Positions 41,490-50,118 of a stretch of DNA of 64,000 nt are shown here, in pieces. Source of the stretch: Mesorhizobium sp. M1C.F.Ca.ET.210.01.1.1 (GTDB lineage: Bacteria > Pseudomonadota > Alphaproteobacteria > Rhizobiales > Rhizobiaceae); assembly GCF_004791585.1 (NCBI RefSeq), contig NZ_SRUU01000019.1:43869-107868 (forward strand), given 5' to 3'. The position numbers and the translations under genes were made by a program. The notes beneath the pieces were generated by a model. It had not been told where the DNA came from. It did no database searches and worked only from the letters and a program-made list of their open reading frames with translations. Position 1 is the stretch's first letter, and each line of letters opens with the position of its first letter.

Positions 41490-41512
41490 GCGCGCGGCCC
41501 CTCGCGCTTTTT
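41490..41512 (+). terminator. Short GC hairpin with T-run upstream of ileS (possible attenuator)
   Basis: GCGCG (41490-41494) and CGCGC (41503-41507) flank an 8-nt loop and are followed by TTTTT. It could terminate MipA-gene transcripts or act as an attenuator behind the leader ORF at 41395. Confidence 0.35.
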
Positions 41513-41522
41513 CTGAACATCA

Positions 41523-41580
41523 ACGCATATCGCCCAAATGTGGGCTCCGGTTTTGGGAAAACGATATGCGTCAAATCAAG
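41523..41580. repeat. Dispersed palindromic element, copy C
   Basis: ACGCATATCG (41523-41532) pairs exactly with CGATATGCGT (41562-41571), followed by CAAATCAAGA. The core (CGCCCAAA, GTGGGCTCCGGTTTTGGGAAAACGA) matches copies A and B. Both arms differ from those copies in matching positions, so pairing is preserved. The second hairpin of copies A and B is missing. Confidence 0.6.
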
Positions 41581-41630
41581 ACTTCAACGCCCGGGCTGTT
41601 GCGCCGCCGGGCAATTGAGATGACAGATCG

Positions 41631-44621
41631 ATGACCGATACCCCCACGACCGATGCGTCCGAGACGATCGACTATTCCCGCACGCTCTATTTGCCGCAGA
41701 CGGATTTCCCGATGCGCGCCGGTCTCCCCGAGAAGGAGCCGGTGCTGGTCAAGCGCTGGCAGGACATGGACCTCTATCGCAAGCTGCGTGAGACGTCCGC
41801 CGGCCGCGAGAAGTTCGTGCTGCATGACGGCCCGCCCTACGCCAACGGCAACATCCATATCGGCCATGCGCTGAACAAGATCCTCAAGGACGTCATCAAC
41901 CGCTCCTTCCAGATGCGCGGCTACGACGCCAATTACGTGCCGGGCTGGGACTGCCACGGCCTGCCGATCGAATGGAAGATCGAGGAGCAGTATCGCGCCA
42001 AGGGCAAGAACAAGGACGAGGTGCCGGTCAACGAGTTCCGCAGGGAATGCCGCGACTTCGCCACGCATTGGATCAAGGTGCAGGGCGGCGAGTTCCAGCG
42101 CCTCGGCGTCATCGGCGATTTCGACAATCCCTACACGACGATGGCCTACCATGCCGAGGCGCGCATTGCCGGCGAACTGTTGAAATTCGCCATGTCGGGC
42201 CAGCTCTATCGCGGTTCCAAGCCTGTCATGTGGAGCGTGGTCGAGCGTACCGCGCTGGCCGAGGCCGAGGTCGAGTACCAGGATTATGAGAGCGACACGA
42301 TATGGGTGAAATTCCCGGTCGCGAGCCTCGCGCGCCCGGTGGACGGCGGCGAGGGCGGGCAGCCGGCGGCGTTGTCCGAAGCCTCGCTCGACCTGCTTGA
42401 GGCCCATGTCGTCATCTGGACGACGACGCCCTGGACGCTGCCCGGCAACCGCGCCGTCAGCTATTCGCCGCGCGTCGCCTATGGCCTTTATGAGGTGACG
42501 GCGGCCGAGAACGCTTTCGGCCCGCAGCCCGGCGAGAAGCTGATCTTCGCCGACGCGCTGGCCGAGGACGCCGCATCCAAGGCCAAGGTCACGTTGAACC
42601 GCCTTCACAACGTTTCGGCCGAACAGCTTGGAAGCTTGACACTTTCGCACCCGTTCAGGGGCTTTGCGGAGGGCTACCAGTTCCCAGTGCCGATGATCGC
42701 CGGCGAACACGTCACTGACGATGCCGGCACCGGCTTCGTGCATACCGCGCCGAGCCACGGCCGCGAGGACTTCGACGCCTGGATGGACGCGGTCGCCGAA
42801 TTGCTCAAGCGCGGTGTCGACACCGCTATCCCGTTCCCCGTCGACGATGCCGGCTTCTTCACCAAGGATGCGCCGGGTTTCGGCCCGGACCGCGAGGGTG
42901 GGCCGGCGCGCGTCATCGACGACAACGGCAAGAAGGGCAACGCCAACCAGGCGGTCATCGAGGAACTGATCAAGCGCAACGCGCTCTTCGCGCGCGGCCG
43001 GCTGAAGCACAGCTACCCGCATTCCTGGCGCTCGAAGAAGCCGATCATCTTCCGCAACACGCCGCAATGGTTCGTCTATATGGACAAGGACCTCGGCGAC
43101 GGCACGACGCTGCGCAGCCGCGCACTGAAGGCGATCGACGACACACGTTTCGTGCCGGCGGCCGGCCAGAACCGCATCCGCGCCATGATCGAGGAGCGCC
43201 CCGACTGGGTGCTGTCGCGCCAGCGCGCCTGGGGCGTGCCGATCGCTGTCTTCGCCGATGTCGACGGCAATGTGCTGAAGGACGAGGCGGTCAACCAGCG
43301 CATCATGGACGCCTTCGACAAGGAAGGCGCCGACGCCTGGTTCGCCGAGGGCGCCAAGGAGCGCTTCCTCGGCAACAACGATGCGTCCAAATGGCACCAG
43401 GTGATGGACATCCTCGACGTCTGGTTCGATTCCGGGTCGACCCATGTCTTCACGTTGGAGGATCGTCCCGATCTCAAATGGCCAGCCGACGTCTATCTCG
43501 AAGGCTCCGACCAGCATCGCGGCTGGTTCCACTCCTCGCTGCTCGAAAGCTGCGGCACCAGGGGCAGGGCGCCCTACGACACGGTCATCACCCATGGCTT
43601 CACCATGGACGAGGAAGGCCGCAAGATGTCGAAGTCGCTCGGCAACACCGTCGTGCCGCAGGACGTCATCAAGCAGTCCGGCGCCGATATCCTCAGGCTC
43701 TGGGTGGTAACGACCGACTATTGGGAAGACCAGCGGCTCGGCAGCAACGTGCTGCAGACCAATATCGACGCGTACCGCAAGCTCCGCAACACCATCCGCT
43801 GGATGCTGGGCACGCTTGCCCATGACGACGGCGAGGAGGTTCCGCTGGAGGCGATGCCGGAGCTGGAGCGGCTGATGCTGCACCGGCTGTCCGAGCTCGA
43901 CGAGGTGGTGCGCCAGGGCTACGATGCCTTCGAGTTCAAGCGCATCACGCGTGCTTTGCTCGACTTCATGGTGGTCGAGCTCTCGGCCTTCTACTTCGAC
44001 ATCCGCAAGGACGCGCTCTACTGCGACGGGCCGTCGAGCCTGCGCCGCAAGGCGGCGGTCCAGGTCGTGCGCAATCTCTTCGAATGCCTGGTGAAGTGGC
44101 TGGCGCCGATGCTGCCCTTCACCATGGAGGAGGCCTGGCTCGACCGTCACCCGGACGCCGCCTCGGTGCATCTCGACCAGTTCCCGGAGATCCCGGAAAA
44201 CTGGAGGAACGAGGCGCTGGCCGAGAAATGGCGCAAGGTCCGCCAGGTGCGTCGCGTCGTCACCGGCGCGCTCGAGATCGCGCGTGCCGAGAAGCTGATC
44301 GGCTCCTCGCTGGAAGCCGTTCCGGTGGTGACCATCGACGATGCAGCGCTCGAAGCGGCCATCGCCGACGTCGACATGGCCGAAATGGCGATCACCAGCG
44401 ACCTGGTCATCCAGCACGGCAAGGCTCCGCAAGGCGCCTTTACCCTGGATGACGTCAAGGGCGTGGCGGTGGTGGTCGAGAAGGCCGAGGATCGTGGTCT
44501 CATCAAATGCGCGCGCTCCTGGCGCTACACGGCCGATGTCGGGCAGGACCCGGAATTCCCGGATGTCTCGGCCCGCGACGCGGCTGTGCTGCATGAGCTG
44601 AAGGCGCTCGGGCGGCTGTAG
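41631..44621 (+). CDS. ileS: Isoleucyl-tRNA synthetase
   Basis: The 996-residue enzyme has the HIGH motif in GNIHIGHALNKIL, the KMSKS motif in GRKMSKSLGNTV, the CP1 editing domain and the typical tryptophan-rich sites (WDCHGLPIEWKIEEQYRAKGKNK). The C-terminal zinc-binding region keeps only one cysteine (IKCARSWRYTADVG; no later CxxC), as in many alphaproteobacterial forms. ATG 41631 is the natural start. The 307-bp upstream region contains repeat copy C and a possible attenuation leader. Confidence 0.97.
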   Translation: MTDTPTTDASETIDYSRTLYLPQTDFPMRAGLPEKEPVLVKRWQDMDLYRKLRETSAGREKFVLHDGPPYANGNIHIGHALNKILKDVINRSFQMRGYDANYVPGWDCHGLPIEWKIEEQYRAKGKNKDEVPVNEFRRECRDFATHWIKVQGGEFQRLGVIGDFDNPYTTMAYHAEARIAGELLKFAMSGQLYRGSKPVMWSVVERTALAEAEVEYQDYESDTIWVKFPVASLARPVDGGEGGQPAALSEASLDLLEAHVVIWTTTPWTLPGNRAVSYSPRVAYGLYEVTAAENAFGPQPGEKLIFADALAEDAASKAKVTLNRLHNVSAEQLGSLTLSHPFRGFAEGYQFPVPMIAGEHVTDDAGTGFVHTAPSHGREDFDAWMDAVAELLKRGVDTAIPFPVDDAGFFTKDAPGFGPDREGGPARVIDDNGKKGNANQAVIEELIKRNALFARGRLKHSYPHSWRSKKPIIFRNTPQWFVYMDKDLGDGTTLRSRALKAIDDTRFVPAAGQNRIRAMIEERPDWVLSRQRAWGVPIAVFADVDGNVLKDEAVNQRIMDAFDKEGADAWFAEGAKERFLGNNDASKWHQVMDILDVWFDSGSTHVFTLEDRPDLKWPADVYLEGSDQHRGWFHSSLLESCGTRGRAPYDTVITHGFTMDEEGRKMSKSLGNTVVPQDVIKQSGADILRLWVVTTDYWEDQRLGSNVLQTNIDAYRKLRNTIRWMLGTLAHDDGEEVPLEAMPELERLMLHRLSELDEVVRQGYDAFEFKRITRALLDFMVVELSAFYFDIRKDALYCDGPSSLRRKAAVQVVRNLFECLVKWLAPMLPFTMEEAWLDRHPDAASVHLDQFPEIPENWRNEALAEKWRKVRQVRRVVTGALEIARAEKLIGSSLEAVPVVTIDDAALEAAIADVDMAEMAITSDLVIQHGKAPQGAFTLDDVKGVAVVVEKAEDRGLIKCARSWRYTADVGQDPEFPDVSARDAAVLHELKALGRL

Positions 44622-44657
44622 CATCAAGATCTATAAGCCGATGCAGAAATGCCACGC

Positions 44658-44678
44658 CGGGCGGCGCAAATCCGCCCG
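44658..44678 (+). terminator. GC-rich hairpin after ileS
   Basis: CGGGCGG (44658-44664) and CCGCCCG (44672-44678) flank a CGCAAAT loop 36 bases after the ileS stop. No T-run follows. It is the likely transcript end structure. Confidence 0.4.
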
Positions 44679-44828
44679 CGCGTTGCCCTTAATAAGTGGT
44701 TGAGGTAAACACGCGACACTCCGGCAGACAAATTGTCGCCGGATTTCCATCGCAAGTGCGGGGAAGAAGGGGACCGCGCCCCTGTGGCCGGTGGCGACCG
44801 AAAGGCTGTTAGAGTGGGACTTTTTGGC

Positions 44829-45506
44829 ATGACCGGAAGAACGTTTGCGCGCGCCGCGCTGCTGGCGCCGCTTGTGGCATCGGCCTTTGCCATGTCGGGC
44901 TGCGTCGGCTCGCCGACCTACGGCACCGACAAGACGGCCGCAGAGCAGCTCGCCGATGACGTTTCCGGCGCCATCGCCATCACGCCGAAGCACCGCGATC
45001 CGATCGACTACAAGCCGCGCCCCGATCTGGTTAAGCCGGCTCCCGGCCAGAAGGAAAACCTGCCGCCGCCGCAGGAGAGCATTCAGACGGCGAGCGCCGA
45101 CTGGCCCGAATCGCCCGAGGCGCGGCGCGCCCGCATCCGCGCCGACGCGACCGCGCACCAGAACGACCCGAACTACCAGCCGGAAGCCGTCGAGGACGTG
45201 CAGACCGATCCTGTGGCGGTGAAGAAGGCGATGGCCGATTCGGCTTCCAGCCATCCGCCGCGCTGGTCGCCGGATGATTCCAGTGCTACCCGCACCGCCG
45301 AGATCCAGCGTCGCCTCGCCGAGCAGAAGCAGGGCAATCCCAATGTCCGCAAATATCTGAGCGAGCCGCCGCTTGCCTATCGTCAGGCCGCCGGCACCGC
45401 GCCGCAGAACGAGCTCGGCGAGGACGAGTACAAGAAGGAGCGCCGGCTCAAGGCGCAGGCGGAAGGCAAGAAGAGCGGCGGCTGGTTCGACTGGCTGGGT
45501 CTGTAA
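44829..45506 (+). CDS. Proline-rich lipoprotein of unknown function
   Basis: The 225-residue protein has a signal peptide with lipobox-like end (ARAALLAPLVASAFAMSGC) followed by a charged, proline-rich, probably extended chain (HRDPIDYKPRPDLVKPAPGQKENLPPPQ). It ends in a basic stretch and GGWFDWLGL. This pattern is seen in hypothetical rhizobial lipoproteins. ATG 44829 is preferred; GTG 44814 and ATG 44733 are in frame but would bury the signal. The role is unknown. Confidence 0.7.
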   Translation: MTGRTFARAALLAPLVASAFAMSGCVGSPTYGTDKTAAEQLADDVSGAIAITPKHRDPIDYKPRPDLVKPAPGQKENLPPPQESIQTASADWPESPEARRARIRADATAHQNDPNYQPEAVEDVQTDPVAVKKAMADSASSHPPRWSPDDSSATRTAEIQRRLAEQKQGNPNVRKYLSEPPLAYRQAAGTAPQNELGEDEYKKERRLKAQAEGKKSGGWFDWLGL

Positions 45507-45532
45507 ACGCCGCGGTCAGCCGCGCCGCAGCT

Positions 45533-46015
45533 CTATATCTCCCGCTTCTCGCGGAAAAAATCCTTGAGGATGAGTGCCGCTTCGCTTTCGCCCATCCCCG
45601 AATAGATGTCCGGTACGTGGTGGCAGGTGGGCAAGGCGAAGAAGCGCGCGCCGTTGACCACCGCGCCGCCTTTCTCGTCAGTAGCGCCGAAATAGAGCCG
45701 CCGCAGCCTCGCGAACGAGATGGCGCCGGCGCACATGGCGCAGGGCTCCAGCGTCACGTAGAGGTCGTGGCCGGTGAGCCGCTCGCTGGCGAGTTTATGG
45801 CAGGCCTCGCGGATCGCCAGCATCTCGGCATGGGCGGTGGGATCGGCAAGCTCGCGCGTGCGGTTGCCGGCCTTCGCCACCACAACGTTGCCGTTAGCGA
45901 TGACCGCTCCGACCGGCACTTCGCCGCGGCCTGCGGCCGCCTCGGCCTCCTTGAGCGCCAAAGCCATGAAATCCGGCCGCTTCACGCGCTTTCCATTCCG
46001 ATTACTCCTCGCCAC
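45533..46015 (-). CDS. tadA: tRNA-specific adenosine deaminase
   Basis: The 160-residue enzyme has the cytidine-deaminase-fold zinc motifs HAEMLAI and PCAMCAGA, and the TadA-type ARLRRLYFGATDEKGGAV. It converts A34 to inosine in tRNA-Arg(ACG). ATG 46015 gives a short basic N-terminus; ATG 45967 is also possible. It is divergent from the pseudouridine synthase gene, with repeat copy D between them. Confidence 0.92.
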   Translation of the reverse strand: MARSNRNGKRVKRPDFMALALKEAEAAAGRGEVPVGAVIANGNVVVAKAGNRTRELADPTAHAEMLAIREACHKLASERLTGHDLYVTLEPCAMCAGAISFARLRRLYFGATDEKGGAVVNGARFFALPTCHHVPDIYSGMGESEAALILKDFFREKREI

Positions 46016-46037
46016 CCGACGGTGATCCTGTTATCTA

Positions 46038-46100
46038 GCGCGTGACCCTGAAAACCGGAATCGGTTTTTGCCGCGCTGCTGCACGCGCAAAATCAAGATG
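46038..46100. repeat. Dispersed palindromic element, copy D (degenerate)
   Basis: GCGCGTG (46038-46044) pairs with CACGCGC (46082-46088), enclosing an AAAACCG-GAAT-CGGTTTT hairpin, and is followed by AAAATCAAGA, the same tail as copy C. It lies in the divergent tadA/pseudouridine synthase region. Confidence 0.5.
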
Positions 46101-46167
46101 ACACTGCCTGCGTTGCGCGTCCGAACGGGCGCGTGCGCCGTAGCAGTCCAAGACGAGCAAGATCCAT

Positions 46168-48141
46168 ATGGACGACGACAAGAAACCACCACGACACAAG
46201 GGGCCGCGCAAAGGCGGGTCGGCGCCGCACGGCGACAAGCCGTTCCGCAAGGGACCGCGCTCCGAGGGCAAGCCCTTCGAGAAGCGCGACGGCGCGCGCA
46301 AGCCTTACGCGCCGCGCGGCGACAGGCCGATGGCCGCCGACGGCGAGAGGCCGCAGTTCAAGCGGGCCTACAAGCCACGTGAAGCGGGCGAGGGCGCCGA
46401 GCGCGGCGACAAGCCGTTCCGCAAGGGACCGCGCTCCGAGGGCAAGCCCTTCGAGAAGCGCGACGGCGCGCGCAAGCCTTACGCGCCGCGCGGCGACAGG
46501 CCGATGGCCGCCGAAGGCGAGAGGCCGCAGTTCAAGCGGGCCTACAAGCCACGTGAAGCGGGCGAGGGCGCCGAGCGCGGCGAAAAGCCGTTCCGCAAGG
46601 GGCCGCGCCCCGAGGGCAAGCCCTTCGAGAAACGCGACGGCGCGCGCAAACCCTATACGCCGCGCGGCGACCGGCCGATGGCTGCCGAAGGCGAGCGCGG
46701 CGAAAGGCGCTTCGAGCGTCCCAAACGCGATTTCGCGGAGCGGCCAAAGCGCGATTTTAGCGATCGCCCGCCACGCGACGCCGCGCCCAAGCAGGGCGGC
46801 TTCAAGCCGCGCCCACGTCCGGCGGAGGCAGCGCCGGAAGCCGGCGAGCGCATCGCCAAGCGGTTGGCGCGCGCCGGCATCGCCTCGCGCCGCGATGCGG
46901 AGGAACTGATCGCGGCCGGCCGCATCAAGGTCAACGGCAAGGTCCTGTCCTCGCCGGCCTTCAATGTGACAGCCGACGATGTCATCCATCTCGACGGCAC
47001 CGAAATCCCGCCGATCGAGCGCACGCGGCTGTTCCTGTTCCACAAGCCGGCGGGCGTGGTCACCACCAACCGCGACCCGGAAGGCCGCAAGACCGTCTTC
47101 GACGTGCTGCCGGCCGATCTGCCGCGGCTGATGACCATCGGCCGGCTCGACATAAACACGGAAGGGCTGCTGCTGCTCACCAACGACGGCGGGCTGTCGC
47201 GTGTGCTCGAATTGCCGGCCACCGGCTGGCTGCGGCGCTACCGCGTCCGCGTCCACGGCAAGGTCGAGGAGAGCGCGCTCGCCGGCCTGCGCGAAGGCAT
47301 CGCTGTCGACGGCGTCTTCTACGGCTCGGTCGAAGCCTCGCTCGACCGCGAACAAGGGACCAATGCCTGGCTGACGATCGGCCTGCGCGAGGGCAAGAAC
47401 CGCGAGGTGAAGAACATTCTTGGCGCACTTGGCCTCGATGTCACGCGGCTGATCCGCATTTCCTATGGGCCATTCCAGCTCGAGGACCTGCCCGAGGGCC
47501 ATGTGCTGGAGATCAAGGGACGCGTGCTGCGCGAGCAGCTCGGCGAACGGCTGATCGAGGAGTCCGGCGCCAATTTCGACGCCGAGATCCAAAAACCCTT
47601 TTCCAACAAGCCGGTGCGGCGCAGCGACCCGCGTCGCGATGAGGCGGAGCGGCCGAAATTCACGCGCGAGGGCGACCGCCGTCCAATCGGCGAGGGCGGG
47701 CTGATCAAGGCCCGCAAGCGCCGCGAAGGCAGCCGTGACGAGGCGTTGGGCAAGCTGTCGACGAGGCCCGACAGGGCCTTCGGCGAGCGCGGCCCCAGGT
47801 CCGACTTCGACAAATCCGAGCGCGGCTTCGGCAAGCCCGAGCGCGGCGGCTTCGGCGGCAAGCCGGGCGGCGGCAAACGCGAACCTCGCCCGATCGAGCC
47901 GCCCGGCCAGCGCAAGGCCAATGTCTGGATGGCGCCGGGCGCGCGGCCGATCGGCAAGGGCAGGGCGGAGGCCGACGCTGCCAGGGCCGCGGAGGCGAAG
48001 GCGCGCAAGGCGTCGTTCAAGCCCGGCGGCAAGGGCAAGCCGTTCGGCAAGCCGAAAGGCGATCGACCCGAAGGAAAGGGGGGCGACCGGCCACGCGGTC
48101 CCAAGACTCCGAGGGGTGGCAATGCGGATCGTCGGCGGTGA
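46168..48141 (+). CDS. RluB/RsuA-type 23S/16S rRNA pseudouridine synthase with repeat-rich N-terminus
   Basis: The 657-residue protein has a basic, disordered N-terminal 225 residues, then an S4 RNA-binding domain (about 228-275; AKRLARAGIASRRDAEELIAAGRIKVNG) and the catalytic domain (about 280-460). The catalytic aspartate is in GRLDINTEGLLLLTNDGG. A second basic Gly/Arg/Lys-rich tail follows (about 480-657). The N-terminus contains three 58-residue tandem repeats (174 bp each). The core is best classed as RluB. Its stop lies 20 bp inside rsmD, so the two are coupled. Confidence 0.88.
   Translation: MDDDKKPPRHKGPRKGGSAPHGDKPFRKGPRSEGKPFEKRDGARKPYAPRGDRPMAADGERPQFKRAYKPREAGEGAERGDKPFRKGPRSEGKPFEKRDGARKPYAPRGDRPMAAEGERPQFKRAYKPREAGEGAERGEKPFRKGPRPEGKPFEKRDGARKPYTPRGDRPMAAEGERGERRFERPKRDFAERPKRDFSDRPPRDAAPKQGGFKPRPRPAEAAPEAGERIAKRLARAGIASRRDAEELIAAGRIKVNGKVLSSPAFNVTADDVIHLDGTEIPPIERTRLFLFHKPAGVVTTNRDPEGRKTVFDVLPADLPRLMTIGRLDINTEGLLLLTNDGGLSRVLELPATGWLRRYRVRVHGKVEESALAGLREGIAVDGVFYGSVEASLDREQGTNAWLTIGLREGKNREVKNILGALGLDVTRLIRISYGPFQLEDLPEGHVLEIKGRVLREQLGERLIEESGANFDAEIQKPFSNKPVRRSDPRRDEAERPKFTREGDRRPIGEGGLIKARKRREGSRDEALGKLSTRPDRAFGERGPRSDFDKSERGFGKPERGGFGGKPGGGKREPRPIEPPGQRKANVWMAPGARPIGKGRAEADAARAAEAKARKASFKPGGKGKPFGKPKGDRPEGKGGDRPRGPKTPRGGNADRRR
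46231..46690 (+). repeat. Three tandem 174-bp coding repeats in the pseudouridine synthase gene
   Basis: Units start at 46231, 46405 and 46579, each encoding GDKPFRKGPRSEGKPFEKRD through GEGAER (58 residues). The first two are nearly identical at DNA level; the third is more diverged and incomplete at its end. Copy number could vary between strains by slippage or recombination. Confidence 0.85.
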
Positions 48142-48676
48142 GCTTCGCGGGCGTCCGTTGGCGACGCCCCGTTCGAACGCCATCCGCCCGACCACCGACC
48201 GCACCCGCGAGGCGGTGTTCAACGTGCTGGCGCATCGCCACGCCGAAAAGCTCGAAGGCGGCCGTGTGCTCGACCTCTTTGCCGGCACCGGCGCGCTCGG
48301 GCTTGAAGCGCTGTCGCGCGGCGCCTCCTACTGCGTCTTCATCGAGGAATCGGCGGAAGGGCGCGGGCTGATCCGCGACAATGTCGAGGCGTTCGGGCTG
48401 ACCGGCCGGACAAAGATCTTCCGCCGCGATGCCACCCATCTCGGCGAGGCCGGCACACTCTCGCCTTTCGGCCTGGTCTTCGCCGACCCACCCTATGGCA
48501 AGGGCCTCGGCGAGCGCGCGCTGCGTTCGGCAAAGGCCGGCGGCTGGCTTCTGCCCGGCGCGCTCTGCGTGGTCGAGGAGGCGGCCTCGGCGGCGTTCGA
48601 GCCGGGCTCCGGTTTTTCCGTGGTGGACGAGCGCGGCTATGGCGATACGATCATCCGATTCATCGCGGTCGGGTAG
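48122..48676 (+). CDS. rsmD: 16S rRNA (guanine966-N2)-methyltransferase
   Basis: The 184-residue enzyme has the RsmD start MRIVGGELRGRPLATP, SAM motif VLDLFAGTGALGLEALSRGA and the catalytic DPPY in LVFADPPYGKGLGE. It methylates G966 in the 30S subunit. It overlaps the end of the pseudouridine synthase gene by 20 bp, a normal arrangement in Rhizobiales. Confidence 0.95.
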   Translation: MRIVGGELRGRPLATPRSNAIRPTTDRTREAVFNVLAHRHAEKLEGGRVLDLFAGTGALGLEALSRGASYCVFIEESAEGRGLIRDNVEAFGLTGRTKIFRRDATHLGEAGTLSPFGLVFADPPYGKGLGERALRSAKAGGWLLPGALCVVEEAASAAFEPGSGFSVVDERGYGDTIIRFIAVG

Positions 48677-48759
48677 CAACGCCTCGAAAATGACGAACAA
48701 TTCACTTTGCCTCGTCAGCGACCTTTTCTATCGTCGCGCGACCGAAACCGGAGCATTCG

Positions 48760-50118
48760 ATGACATTTGGCACCAGACGGCTGCTTGCGGCATTCCTTGC
48801 CGGCACGCTGGCACTCGCAGCGCAGGTTCCGGCGCGCGCCGCTGAAGATGCCGAGGTCAAGGACTTCCTGCTCGACAACGGCATGGAGGTCGTCGTCATC
48901 CCCGATCACCGCGCCCCGATCGTCACCCATATGGTGTGGTACAAGATCGGCAGCGCCGACGAGCCGCCCGGCAAATCCGGCATCGCGCATTTCTTCGAGC
49001 ATCTGATGTTCAAGGCGACGGCCAACCACGCCGCCGGCGAATTCGACCGCGCAGTGTCCGACATCGGCGGCTCGAACAATGCCTTCACCTCTTACGACTA
49101 CACCGCCTTCCACGAGACGGTGGCGCCCTCGGCGCTCGAGCAGATGATGGGTTTCGAGGCCGACCGCATGCGCAACCTCATCCTCACCGACGATGTCATC
49201 AAGACCGAGCGCGACGTTATCCTGGAGGAGCGCCGCTCGCGCATCGACAGCAATCCGCAGGCGGTGCTCGACGAGGAGGTCGACGCGACGCTCTGGCAGA
49301 ACCAGCCCTACCGCATCCCGGTGATCGGCTGGATGCACGAGATGGAGCAGCTCAACCGCACCGATGCCAAGGCTTTCTACGACAACTACTACCGGCCGAA
49401 CAACGCGGTCCTGGTGGTGGCCGGCGACGTGGACCCCGACGCGGTGAAGGCGATGGCCGAGCGAACCTACGGCAAGGTCGCGCGCGGGCCGGACCTGCCG
49501 CCGCGCATCCGCCCTGTGGAGCCCGAGCAGAACACCAAGCGCACCGTCACGCTCGCCGACGCGCGCGTCTCGGTGCCGAGCTTTTCCACGCAATGGGTGG
49601 TGCCGTCCTATCACACCGCCAAGCCCGGCGAGGCCGAGGCGCTCGACCTCCTGGCCGCGATCTTGGGCGGTGACAACCGCAGCCGCCTCTACCAGCAGCT
49701 CGTGGTGAAGCAAGGCATCGCCTCCGAGGCCGGCGCCTTCTTCCAGGGCACCATGCTCGACGCCACCAACTTCACCGTCTATGGCACGCCGCGCGGCGAC
49801 GCCAAGCTCTCCGATGTCGAGGCGGCCGTCGACGCCGAGATCGCGCGCATTGTCAAGGACGGCGTGACCGACGACGAATTGGAGCGGGCGAAGACCCGCT
49901 ATGTCCGCTCGATGATCTTTGCCCGCGACAAGCAGGACGACATGGCCAATATGTACGGCTCGACACTCGCCACCGGCGGCAACGTGAAGGATGTTGAGGA
50001 ATGGCCGGACCGCATCCGCAAGGTCACTGCCGCAGAGGTCAAGGCGGCGGCCCGCTACCTGGTGCTCGATCGTTCGACGACCGGCTATCTCCTCCCGCAG
50101 CAACAGGCGGGGAATTGA
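48760..50118 (+). CDS. M16 family zinc metallopeptidase (catalytic subunit)
   Basis: The 452-residue protein has a signal peptide (RRLLAAFLAGTLALAAQVPARAAE) and the inverted zinc motif HxxEH in GIAHFFEHLMFKAT, with the downstream glutamate region (TERDVILEERRSRID). It is a periplasmic peptidase related to PqqL/processing peptidases. ATG 48760 gives the signal peptide. The next gene is its usual non-catalytic partner and originally overlapped this stop. Confidence 0.9.
   Translation: MTFGTRRLLAAFLAGTLALAAQVPARAAEDAEVKDFLLDNGMEVVVIPDHRAPIVTHMVWYKIGSADEPPGKSGIAHFFEHLMFKATANHAAGEFDRAVSDIGGSNNAFTSYDYTAFHETVAPSALEQMMGFEADRMRNLILTDDVIKTERDVILEERRSRIDSNPQAVLDEEVDATLWQNQPYRIPVIGWMHEMEQLNRTDAKAFYDNYYRPNNAVLVVAGDVDPDAVKAMAERTYGKVARGPDLPPRIRPVEPEQNTKRTVTLADARVSVPSFSTQWVVPSYHTAKPGEAEALDLLAAILGGDNRSRLYQQLVVKQGIASEAGAFFQGTMLDATNFTVYGTPRGDAKLSDVEAAVDAEIARIVKDGVTDDELERAKTRYVRSMIFARDKQDDMANMYGSTLATGGNVKDVEEWPDRIRKVTAAEVKAAARYLVLDRSTTGYLLPQQQAGN

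Noticed and set aside
41571..44627. A 1018-codon minus-strand open frame
   Set aside because: It lies exactly opposite ileS, has no recognisable domains and a histidine/arginine/valine-rich composition typical of antisense frames in GC-rich coding DNA.
46231..46690. Tandem repeats considered as a non-coding satellite
   Set aside because: The 174-bp period is a multiple of three and the reading frame is maintained into a functional pseudouridine synthase.
46093..48288. A 731-codon minus-strand open frame
   Set aside because: It is antisense to the pseudouridine synthase and rsmD; its alanine/leucine/arginine repeats mirror the plus-strand coding repeats.
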